The notes under the pieces were generated by a model. The model was not told where the DNA came from. It made no database searches and saw only the letters and a list, made by a program, of their open reading frames with translations. From the NCBI GenBank assembly GCA_018141845.1, contig CP073340.1, positions 2,133,001 through 2,197,000 of the forward strand: 64,000 nt of DNA. The letters run 5' to 3'. This document shows, piece by piece, positions 56,598-64,000 of this stretch (position 1 is its first letter; every line of letters begins with the position of its first letter). The position numbers and the translations under genes were made by a program. This stretch comes from Lachnospiraceae bacterium oral taxon 096 (lineage in GTDB: Bacteria; Bacillota; Clostridia; Lachnospirales; Lachnospiraceae).

Positions 56598-57494
56598 TTA
56601 TTTCCTTCTCATTGACAGCCAAACAATCATCTTTTTCAATACAGAAGTATCTCCCTGTATTGTGTCAAGAAGTCTCTGTGCCTCTGTGGAACAACGCAAA
56701 ACCTCATCCTTTGCCTTGTTTAGCCCATAGAGTGTAACATAGGTTGTCTTTACATTGCGTTCATCTGAATGAATAGGTTTTCCAAGTTCTTCTTCTGTCG
56801 AGGTCTCGTCTAAAATATCATCTTGAATCTGAAAGGCCATTCCAATATTTCTGGCAATCTCTTCCATCACATCAATTTCTTCTTGTTTTGCTCCACCAAC
56901 AATGGCTCCAATCATAAAAGAAGCCTCTAACAGTGCTCCTGTCTTTAGTCGATAGATAAAATCAAGTTCTTCTTCATTTAATTTTTCCCCTGTCTTTTGT
57001 ACATCCACCACCTGACCACCAATCATTCCCTGCATTCCTGTCTTTTTAGCAAGGACATCGAGTGCCTTGGCATACCTCAAGATCAAACTTGGATTGTGTA
57101 TCTTTGCCATTTCACTGGCGATGACAGAAAAGGCCTCCACAATCAATGCATCTCCTGCAAGTGTTGCCATATCTTCGCCATAAGTTACCCATGTAGTTGG
57201 TTTTCCTCTTCTCAAGGTGTCATTGTCCATACATGGTAAATCATCGTGAATGAGAGAAGAAGTATGAATCATTTCCATTGCCGCCATCATTGGGGCAATT
57301 TCCTCCATTCTTCCCTTTCCACCCTGAAACAATTGATAACTTTCATAGATAATCATTGGACGGACACGCTTTCCGCCACTGCGAACAGCCTCATCCATTG
57401 CCTCATAGACAATTTTTTGTAATCCCTCCTTTGCTGGTAAAAAATGTATCAATGCATTGTCAATTTCTCCAATATCATATATAAATTCTTCCAT
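56598..57494 (-). CDS. ispA: Farnesyl/geranylgeranyl diphosphate synthase
   Basis: Polyprenyl synthetase of 298 residues that condenses IPP with allylic diphosphates. The first Asp-rich motif is LIHDDLPCMDND and the second is QIQDDILDETS. The chosen ATG at 57494 (MEEFIYDIGEIDNALIHF) has GAGGACGGA upstream and starts four bases after xseB; a longer frame to 57554 would overlap xseB by 56 bases and adds no family similarity. Product length is probably C15, not proven here. Confidence 0.95.
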   Translation of the reverse strand: MEEFIYDIGEIDNALIHFLPAKEGLQKIVYEAMDEAVRSGGKRVRPMIIYESYQLFQGGKGRMEEIAPMMAAMEMIHTSSLIHDDLPCMDNDTLRRGKPTTWVTYGEDMATLAGDALIVEAFSVIASEMAKIHNPSLILRYAKALDVLAKKTGMQGMIGGQVVDVQKTGEKLNEEELDFIYRLKTGALLEASFMIGAIVGGAKQEEIDVMEEIARNIGMAFQIQDDILDETSTEEELGKPIHSDERNVKTTYVTLYGLNKAKDEVLRCSTEAQRLLDTIQGDTSVLKKMIVWLSMRRK

Positions 57495-57498
57495 AATA

Positions 57499-57696
57499 TT
57501 ATCCGTCCTCGCGATCTGTTTCAATTCGAAGCACCTGAGCCTCCACCGCATCAATGCGTGTGTTGATCTCTCTCACTAACTTCATTCCCTGTTCATACAA
57601 TTGAAAAGACTCCTCTAAAGAAATCTCCTGACTCTCCAATTGTCGAATCATTTTTTCAAGCCCCACCAATTCCTCTTCTATGCTATTTTTACTCAT
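57499..57696 (-). CDS. xseB: Exodeoxyribonuclease VII small subunit
   Basis: 65-residue partner of XseA; helical throughout with EELVGLEKMIRQLESQEISL and LEESFQLYEQGMKLV, typical of the family. It overlaps xseA by eight bases. Confidence 0.95.
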   Translation of the reverse strand: MSKNSIEEELVGLEKMIRQLESQEISLEESFQLYEQGMKLVREINTRIDAVEAQVLRIETDREDG

Positions 57697-58891
57697 CAGC
57701 CACCTCCATCACTTTGACCTTTGCACTGCCGTCTGCAAAATGCAAAGTCAATACATCTTCTCTTTCTACTTTCTGTACGCTATTGATGCGTTCATACTTC
57801 TCATTGGTCACAAAGGCATAGCCCGATGACAACTTTTCTAGTGGAGATAAGCCCTTTAACCGCTGTGCATCCATCATCAATTGCTGTTTCTTTGCAGAAA
57901 TCTTCTTCTCCATCACATAGGAAAGTTTTTGTTCCATCTCCTTTGATTTTGTTCTAAATCCCTGTACCTTGGACATTGGCGAACACATCGCCAGTCGATA
58001 TTCTTGTTGCTTTAATTTATTTTTTATGCGATCGATCTTTGCCCGAATGGCATCCTCCATTCTCTGAGAAACACCGGCCATTCCCTGCACAAAGGCTGCG
58101 TACTCAAATGTTGCCAGCTCTGCTGCCGCACTCGGTGTAGGTGCCCTCAAATCTGCCACAAAATCAGCAATGGTTGTATCTGTCTCATGTCCCACCGCTG
58201 AAATAATTGGAGTGTGGGCATGAAAAATAGCACTCGCCACTATTTCTTCATTGAATGCCCACAAATCTTCAATTGAACCTCCACCTCGTCCCACAATAAG
58301 GACATCGCAGTCCATTTGATCTAATATCCCAATTCCTCGCACAATACTTGCTGGTGCATATTCTCCCTGTACAATCGCTGGATACAATACAATCTGAACA
58401 TGAGGGTTTCTTCTTGTCGCCACAGTAATAATATCATGCAATGCCGCACCTTCCCCTGCAGTGACCACCCCAATTTTTTGTGCAAATCTTGGAATACTTC
58501 TCTTATAGGCAGAGTCAAACATCCCCATTTCTTCCAGTTTTACTTTTAATTGTGCAAACCTTTGATACAGTTCCCCCTGCCCTTCTCTTTCAATGCTCTG
58601 AGCATAGAGCTGGTAACATCCTCCTCGCTCATAGACATCAATTTTTCCATGCACAACAACCTTCATTCCCTCAGACATTGTAAAAGAGAGGCCCCGTCGA
58701 TTACCGGCAAACATTACCGCTGACAAGGTCCCCCCATTATCTTTTAATGTGAAGTAGATATGCCCAGAACTGTGATACTTACAGTTGGACACCTCTCCCC
58801 TCACACTAATTTTATTCAGTATTGCATCTGACGAAATCTTGTTGTGAATATAGCCATTTACTTGCTGTACCGAATATATATTTTCCATCAT
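57689..58891 (-). CDS. xseA: Exodeoxyribonuclease VII large subunit
   Basis: Degrades single-stranded DNA. The 400-residue protein has an N-terminal OB-fold (KISVRGEVSNCKYHSSGHIY), the nuclease core with VGRGGGSIEDLWAFNEE and SAVGHETDTTIADFVADLRA, and a C-terminal coiled-coil. Two in-frame ATGs lie at the start; either is possible. The start overlaps the nusB stop by four bases. Confidence 0.97.
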   Translation of the reverse strand: MMENIYSVQQVNGYIHNKISSDAILNKISVRGEVSNCKYHSSGHIYFTLKDNGGTLSAVMFAGNRRGLSFTMSEGMKVVVHGKIDVYERGGCYQLYAQSIEREGQGELYQRFAQLKVKLEEMGMFDSAYKRSIPRFAQKIGVVTAGEGAALHDIITVATRRNPHVQIVLYPAIVQGEYAPASIVRGIGILDQMDCDVLIVGRGGGSIEDLWAFNEEIVASAIFHAHTPIISAVGHETDTTIADFVADLRAPTPSAAAELATFEYAAFVQGMAGVSQRMEDAIRAKIDRIKNKLKQQEYRLAMCSPMSKVQGFRTKSKEMEQKLSYVMEKKISAKKQQLMMDAQRLKGLSPLEKLSSGYAFVTNEKYERINSVQKVEREDVLTLHFADGSAKVKVMEVADE

Positions 58892-59334
58892 TCTACCAAC
58901 TTTGCTAAAATTCCATTGACAAAGGAAGCTGATTCTTCCCCACCATATTTTTTTGCCAATTCCACAGCCTCATTGATGGCCACTGCTGTTGGAACTTCTC
59001 GATCATACTTAATCTCATAACAAGCTAGACGAAGAATGGTCAACTCCACCTTTCCGATACGATTGAGTTTCCATCCCTTCGTCACCTTTTCAAGTTCCTC
59101 ATCAATGGTAGAGAGCATGCCCAAAATTTTATCTACTCTTTCCTTCAATTCCCACTGTGCATCTTCATTTAAATTCACACTGTGGAGAACTTCTCGCTCG
59201 CCATTTTCATTGTATTCTTCCTCTTCAATTTGTTCCATATATGCATTGATTTGCTCTACCTCTTCTTCTTTTGTATAAAAATCTGTGCAAAAAAGCAATT
59301 TAAAGCAATGTTCTCTCAGTGTTCGTCTTTTCAT
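58888..59334 (-). CDS. nusB: Transcription antitermination factor NusB
   Basis: RNA-binding protein that works with NusE/S10 in rRNA antitermination. The 148-residue protein shows RRTLREHCFKLLFCTDFY and the conserved C-terminal VPTAVAINEAVELAKKYGGE and ASFVNGILAKLV. The start is the ATG at 59334 with GGAGG seven to eight bases upstream, nine codons inside the longest frame. It heads the long downstream gene chain behind its own promoter. Confidence 0.96.
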   Translation of the reverse strand: MKRRTLREHCFKLLFCTDFYTKEEEVEQINAYMEQIEEEEYNENGEREVLHSVNLNEDAQWELKERVDKILGMLSTIDEELEKVTKGWKLNRIGKVELTILRLACYEIKYDREVPTAVAINEAVELAKKYGGEESASFVNGILAKLVE

Positions 59335-59385
59335 TGTTCCGCCTCCATATTGTACTGCCACGTAGTATTAAATCAGATACGCTCC

Positions 59386-59414
59386 ATTATAGCCGATTTA
59401 TCTCTTTTTAACAA
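59386..59414 (-). promoter_or_regulatory. Sigma-A promoter for nusB and the downstream gene chain
   Basis: Minus-strand TTGTTA (59414-59409) and perfect TATAAT (59391-59386), 17-base spacer. The -35 overlaps the addA stop codon; the nusB start is about 50 bases on. Confidence 0.8.
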
Positions 59415-62400
59415 GAGATTGCTTGATTTAGAGCAAATGACCAAATTATGCGTTCTTTTACATTTCTTCCTGTCAACTTCTCCAATGCCTTTTGATAGTA
59501 ATCTAGCTGTTTTTCATATTTTTCTCTTAAAATCTTTCCATCCTTTACCACATCTGTCTTGTAGTCAATTAAAATAATGCCATCCTCCTCCTCAATATAG
59601 GCATCGATCATTCCCTGCACGAGGATCAACTCCTCACTCTTTGCAATGCCAAGATCCTGTGCAGAAAGTCCCATAACAAATTGACGCTCTCGACACAGAT
59701 TCCCTGAAAGATTCGCCTTTTTGCAAATGGCTCCAAGATTTGAATGTAAAAATCCCTCCAATCGCTTCTCCTTCATATACTTGCGCTCCTGTGGTCGAAT
59801 CCTTCCCTCGACTACTAATTGGTCAAAATAATTCTCTATGCTCTCTTTATTCGCCTCCATTCCATAGTCCAGTCTCTCCATAGCTGTGTGGTAGGCCGTT
59901 CCCAATTTTGCTGCATCGACAGGCGACTTCTTCTTTCGCTCTTCCCTTTGAACATAGGGAGATTCGCTCGCCTCATCGTCGACATCCTCTCCGATATACT
60001 TCAACTCTGAGACACTCATCTTCGTCTTTAAGTCTACTTCTATTTGATGTGGATACTGATAGTCAAGTACTGCTTCCAATTTTTCATCTCTATATTTTGG
60101 TGCAGATGAAAGGACTGACCTAATATCAACGGACTTTTCCTGTGTCTTTTCTTCCTCTTGTCTTAAGCCATCTACTCCTTCAACAATAACCTCCATAGCC
60201 ATAGATCGCTCACACATCAACAACCAATCCAGATAAGAGGTTGCACCTTGAATTTGCATATAAGAAAGACCATTTTCCTGCCCTACCATGTTCTTTTTTT
60301 CTCTTGCCTTCTGAACATCTTTTACATTTGCCGTGACAATCAACTTCTCCTTTGCTCTTGTGAGAGCCACATAGAATATGCGAAGCTCCTCCGCCATGCT
60401 ATCATTTTTCTTCTTGTAGGCAATGACATTTTTCTTTAGACTACTTTGCTTTGTCCTTCGCTTCAAATCAATAATATCACAGCCAATGCCCAAATCGGCA
60501 TCCACCACCACGCTATCACTGCTATCTCTTTGATTAAATTTCTTTGACGCATCACACAAAAACACAACAGGAAACTCCAATCCCTTTGACTTATGAATGG
60601 TCATAATGCGCACCGTGTCATCAAACTCACCCAATGTCGATGCCTCACCAAAATCATTATTATATTCTTTTAAATTTTCAATATATCGAACAAAGTGAAA
60701 TAGCCCCGTATAGCCCGTTCTTTCATATCCCTTTGCCTTTTCTAGTAGCATATACAGATTTCCCTTTCTCACTTCTCCTGCTGGCATTGCTGATACATAG
60801 TCTAAAAATCCCGTCTCCTCATAAATCTTTCGAATCAACTCGCTGATGGTCATATAGCCTGCTTGCCTGCGATAGTGACAGAGAAGGTCATCGGCAGATT
60901 GCAATTTTTTTACTGTCTCCAGTTCAATAAATGTACTTTGATTTTCTAAGGCGTACTGACAGGCATCATAGATGTGCAATGCACTTTCATTTGGTAAATT
61001 TTTCTTATATACAGAAGTAATATTGGCAAGTTCAACATCAGAGAGATTGGCTATTGGGGAGTGCAAAAATGCTGCCATGGGAATATCTTGATAGGGATTG
61101 TCAATAACCGATAAAAGTGACAGCATCTTTTGAACTTCATAGGTATCAAAATATCCTTTTCCCGTCTGTGCATAGGCTGGGACACCCAAGTTTAAAAATG
61201 TCTCCATAAAAGTATCTGCCCGACTTTCTTGGCTGCGAAGCAAAATGACGATATCCGAGTAACGCAATTTTCTCTGTCGATTTTTTTCCTTGTCAAAGAC
61301 TTGAAAATCGCTCGCCATCATTTCTTGAATTTTCTTTGCCACCATCCTCGCTTCTAAGGACATATTGCTCTCATCAACCTGCGCCTCCTGCGTTTCTAAA
61401 AGAAGTAACTGTGCAGACATATCGCTATGGCTCTCTTGATAATCTGCCCCCAAATGAAGTGCCACTTCATCATTATATAAAATTCCACCAAATTCCTTTC
61501 GCATCAGTTGAAAGAACACACTATTGACTGCTGAGAGCACTTCACTTCTGCTTCTAAAATTTTTGGAAAAGACAATCTTTCTCCCCTCTCCCTCCACCTG
61601 CTCACAATAAGGCAAAAATTGCTCAAACTTTTCCATAAACAAGGCCGGTTTTGCCTGTCGAAATCCATAAATAGACTGTTTGACATCACCAACCATAAAG
61701 ACATTTTTCTTTTCAATTGCTCGAACCAGCTCCTCCTGCACATCATTGGAATCTTGATACTCATCAATATAAATTTCCTTAAATTGTCTTTGATATTCCT
61801 GTGCCACTGCTGACGGCTGTCCCTCATCCCACAAGATATCAAGTGCAAAGTGCTCTAGATCATTGAAATCTACAATATTTTTCTCCTTTTTCTTTTCCTG
61901 AAATCGCTCACCAAATTCTTTTGCAAGTCTTACCAATGTGGTGATGGTTTCCTCGTCCCCCCGAGTATCTTCCACAAGAAAACTTTTTTTGAGCTTATCT
62001 TTGACAACGCTCTTATATTCATCTCGAATGCCTTTGGCAAGATTTTTCAGTTCCTCATCTGCCTTTCCCTTTCTTACCGTTGGTAATCGCTCAAATTCAA
62101 ATTGATCAAGTGCAAACTGTAATTCTTTCACTGATGAAGCTTCAAACAAATTCTTTGCCATCATTCGCTCTGCTTCAAACAGTGGAATATAAGGCTCTGG
62201 TCCATTCTCCTCATTACAGTAACGAATTGCCCGATCGATATGGTCAAGAATATTTTCTGCCACCAAGTGAAGACTCTTTTTTAAGTATTCTCCCCATATT
62301 GTTTCCCCAATATCTGCATTTACCTGCTCATCAAGCCATTTTTTCGGCCAGGCCTTACTCTGAGCCTCTTGATAAATCAGAAAAATAAAGGATCTCACCC

Positions 62401-62914
62401 TTTCATCACTCTTTGATGTCGCAAAGCCATTGACAAGCTTTAAAAAGTCTTCGCTCTTTTTTTCATATTCTTCCTCCATCAAATTGTCCATAACATCTTC
62501 TCTCATCAAGCTCAAAGTCTCCTGATCAGCAATCATAAAGGAAGGATCAAGGTCAATGTGATCCAAATTTTCGACAATAACCGTTCTACAAAAGCTATCA
62601 ATCGTCGATATCCTTGCACAGTCCACAAGTGTGGCCTGCCTCTTTAATCTCAAGTACTGTACAGAAGTTGCTGGCGTTTCCCTCAACATATCTTCAATCT
62701 TTCTTTGAATGCGCTCCTTCATCTCCGAGGCCGCTGCCCTAGTAAATGTCATAATCAATAATTCGTCCACATCCACAGGATCTTTTTCATCTAGAATTCT
62801 CTCTAAAATTCGAGCCACCAGTACAGCTGTCTTTCCACTGCCCGCTGCCGCAGAGACAAGAATCCTTCCCCCTCTAGCATCAATCGCCCTCTTCTGATCA
62901 TCTGTCCACGCCAT
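59408..62914 (-). CDS. addA: Helicase-nuclease AddA subunit
   Basis: Helicase-nuclease of the AddAB complex, the Gram-positive counterpart of RecBCD, for double-strand break resection. The 1168-residue protein has Walker A VSAAAGSGKTAVLVAR (about residues 20-35), EIYIDEYQDSNDVQEELV, MVGDVKQSIYGFRQAKP, RIMTIHKSKGLEFPVVFLCD, and a C-terminal RecB-type nuclease with GTAYHTAMERLDYG, LVQGMIDAYIEEEDGIILID and DYKTD. The start overlaps addB by 17 bases (GGGAGG upstream). A chi-like recognition motif cannot be derived here. Confidence 0.97.
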   Translation of the reverse strand: MAWTDDQKRAIDARGGRILVSAAAGSGKTAVLVARILERILDEKDPVDVDELLIMTFTRAAASEMKERIQRKIEDMLRETPATSVQYLRLKRQATLVDCARISTIDSFCRTVIVENLDHIDLDPSFMIADQETLSLMREDVMDNLMEEEYEKKSEDFLKLVNGFATSKSDERVRSFIFLIYQEAQSKAWPKKWLDEQVNADIGETIWGEYLKKSLHLVAENILDHIDRAIRYCNEENGPEPYIPLFEAERMMAKNLFEASSVKELQFALDQFEFERLPTVRKGKADEELKNLAKGIRDEYKSVVKDKLKKSFLVEDTRGDEETITTLVRLAKEFGERFQEKKKEKNIVDFNDLEHFALDILWDEGQPSAVAQEYQRQFKEIYIDEYQDSNDVQEELVRAIEKKNVFMVGDVKQSIYGFRQAKPALFMEKFEQFLPYCEQVEGEGRKIVFSKNFRSRSEVLSAVNSVFFQLMRKEFGGILYNDEVALHLGADYQESHSDMSAQLLLLETQEAQVDESNMSLEARMVAKKIQEMMASDFQVFDKEKNRQRKLRYSDIVILLRSQESRADTFMETFLNLGVPAYAQTGKGYFDTYEVQKMLSLLSVIDNPYQDIPMAAFLHSPIANLSDVELANITSVYKKNLPNESALHIYDACQYALENQSTFIELETVKKLQSADDLLCHYRRQAGYMTISELIRKIYEETGFLDYVSAMPAGEVRKGNLYMLLEKAKGYERTGYTGLFHFVRYIENLKEYNNDFGEASTLGEFDDTVRIMTIHKSKGLEFPVVFLCDASKKFNQRDSSDSVVVDADLGIGCDIIDLKRRTKQSSLKKNVIAYKKKNDSMAEELRIFYVALTRAKEKLIVTANVKDVQKAREKKNMVGQENGLSYMQIQGATSYLDWLLMCERSMAMEVIVEGVDGLRQEEEKTQEKSVDIRSVLSSAPKYRDEKLEAVLDYQYPHQIEVDLKTKMSVSELKYIGEDVDDEASESPYVQREERKKKSPVDAAKLGTAYHTAMERLDYGMEANKESIENYFDQLVVEGRIRPQERKYMKEKRLEGFLHSNLGAICKKANLSGNLCRERQFVMGLSAQDLGIAKSEELILVQGMIDAYIEEEDGIILIDYKTDVVKDGKILREKYEKQLDYYQKALEKLTGRNVKERIIWSFALNQAISC

Positions 62915-64000
62915 CTATTTCCTCCCAAACTTTCTTCGCACTCATCTTTGGCAAGTTACTAAATTGAAATCCCTTTCTTCTCTTGTCAAAGCCACAGACC
63001 GAACGAAAGTTACAATAGTCACAACCAGTCTTTTTATCCCTCTTGATGGGATTGATTGCAATTGCTCCATCTAAAATCTCACTCGCCACTTCTTTGGTCT
63101 TATCTTTCACAAATTCCTGCATTTTTCGAAATCGCTTTGTGCTTGCCACACTTGATCTTACCTCTTCAATTTCTCCATTTTTTAAGAGGACAGGAATAAC
63201 ATCACTTTGGTCTTTAATTTCGCCATCCAAAAATCTAATCACTTCCATATCCGTATTGACCAATCCACTCGGTCGCAATGTCTTTAAAAACATCGCATCA
63301 ATGGCTTCTTTGCTGTCCTTTGACTGTGCTTCAACGAAGACATCATCCAAATGATGATAAAACATTGCTCCAGGTACAATATTTTTTCCTTGATATCTTT
63401 CTCTCAACACATCTTCCATAGCAGATAAATACAACACTAACTGTATCTGTGTGCCATAATAGGTCAAATCTGGTGCCCACTCCGTGCTTCCTGTCTTATA
63501 GTCCACAATCTTGACCAGAACATCATCCCCATTTTCACAGATATCCACTCGGTCAATTTTTCCTCGTAACTTCAAAGTTCTTCCTTCCCCAAGATCAGCA
63601 GTCAGAGATTGAAGACCATCAAACTTTTGTTCAAAAGCATAGGGTTCAAATTTTCCTCTTCTCAATTGTTGCTGCAACACCCACATCGAACGCTTTGCCA
63701 ACGCTAAGATGCGCTCAACTTGATAGCTACTCTTTGCACTATCACTATAAATCCCATGCTCATCATCAAGTTTGGCTGCCTGAACACATTCTTCCACCAA
63801 TGCATCTCGAACGCCATCTTCCATATCCTGAATGCGAATTCTTTTCTTTCTCGCCAATGCAAATACCTTTTCCATCACCTCATGAACCAAATTTCCAATA
63901 TCTACAGCTGCAAATCGACGAATATCTCTTGGGCTAAGTTCCAGTCCATATTTCAAAAAATGAGCATACGGACAGTTGATATATTCCTCAATTCTTGTCA
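62898..64000 (-). CDS. addB: Helicase-nuclease AddB subunit, C-terminal part, cut by window edge
   Basis: About 366 residues of the C-terminal RecB-type nuclease domain are seen. The frame stays open to the window edge (reading RIEEYINCPYAHFLKYGLEL at the edge), so the gene extends past 64000 and the TTG at 63956 is not its start. Cys in NCPYAHFLKYG and three Cys in GCDYCNFRSVCGFD bind a [4Fe-4S] cluster in AddB; the nuclease core shows IVDYKTGSTEWAP. It overlaps addA by 17 bases. The 5' helicase-like half is out of view. Confidence 0.95.
   Translation of the reverse strand, partial: TRIEEYINCPYAHFLKYGLELSPRDIRRFAAVDIGNLVHEVMEKVFALARKKRIRIQDMEDGVRDALVEECVQAAKLDDEHGIYSDSAKSSYQVERILALAKRSMWVLQQQLRRGKFEPYAFEQKFDGLQSLTADLGEGRTLKLRGKIDRVDICENGDDVLVKIVDYKTGSTEWAPDLTYYGTQIQLVLYLSAMEDVLRERYQGKNIVPGAMFYHHLDDVFVEAQSKDSKEAIDAMFLKTLRPSGLVNTDMEVIRFLDGEIKDQSDVIPVLLKNGEIEEVRSSVASTKRFRKMQEFVKDKTKEVASEILDGAIAINPIKRDKKTGCDYCNFRSVCGFDKRRKGFQFSNLPKMSAKKVWEEIDGVDR

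Noticed and set aside
63954..63956. TTG as start of addB
   Set aside because: The frame continues upstream with the conserved Fe-S cysteine region, so the gene runs past the window edge.
1..64000. CRISPR arrays, tRNA and rRNA genes
   Set aside because: No regularly spaced repeats, and no tRNA- or rRNA-like sequence, was seen on reading; a covariance-model scan was not possible.

Overview
The window is a stretch of a low-to-moderate GC Gram-positive chromosome, most likely an anaerobic Clostridia species of the Lachnospiraceae type. The reasons are gene content and order: a reduced division cluster with ftsZ directly after ftsQ, an Fe-S type two-subunit serine dehydratase, ispH directly before an S1-type protein, the AddAB recombination nuclease, single-chain PurL, and several families typical of that group (DUF1292, DUF6465-like, CmpB-like membrane protein). 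Almost every gene lies on the minus strand. Only ychF, an AraC-type regulator and an IS110 transposase are on the plus strand, so transcription here is strongly co-directional.

Layout on the plus coordinate. 1-5.7 kb: the end of the window cuts guaA, followed by uvrA, an RNase H and ftsZ, which has its own promoter. 5.7-12.9 kb: division and cell-wall cluster transcribed rsmH - ftsL - penicillin-binding protein - murD - ftsW - ftsQ, then ftsZ. 12.9-15.1 kb: lgt and ychF, divergent, each with a good sigma-A promoter. 15.1-20.7 kb: a lactose-utilisation island (GPH-type sugar carrier, beta-galactosidase, divergent AraC regulator) that looks horizontally acquired. It sits between two copies of a 27-base terminator segment and uses ATA isoleucine codons that its neighbours avoid. 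20.7-24.3 kb: the serine dehydratase operon (DUF1292 gene - sdaAB - sdaAA), split by an IS110-family element whose leader can fold into three stem-loops like a bridge RNA. 24.3-28.1 kb: UvrD-type helicase, gltX and a Lys/Ala-rich small protein with a consensus promoter. 28.1-35.7 kb: an operon of two ABC exporter half-subunits, a ThiT-like thiamine S-component, pheS and pheT. 35.7-37 kb: a lone cbiG and a coupled small unknown ORF.

37-59.4 kb is one dense run of 22 minus-strand genes from a nusB promoter to an intrinsic terminator after the S1 gene: nusB, xseA, xseB, ispA, dxs, tlyA, nadK, argR, recN, glgA, an HD hydrolase, a PAP2-like protein, a CmpB-like protein, a PrsA/SurA-like lipoprotein, a small unknown, a sigma-like protein, purL, lysC, a flavoprotein, cmk, ispH and rpsA. 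It joins isoprenoid precursor synthesis (dxs, ispA, ispH), DNA repair (recN, xseAB) and nucleotide metabolism. 59.4-64 kb holds addA and the 3' part of addB, cut by the window edge.

The most interesting signals are the IS110 leader, whose loop has a 10-nt complementarity to the reconstructed insertion site; the terminator-duplicating lac island; a beta-galactoside carrier with an in-frame 78-bp tandem duplication; and a division penicillin-binding protein with a long basic low-complexity tail. There is no intergenic stretch longer than 300 bases. No tRNA, rRNA or CRISPR array was seen.
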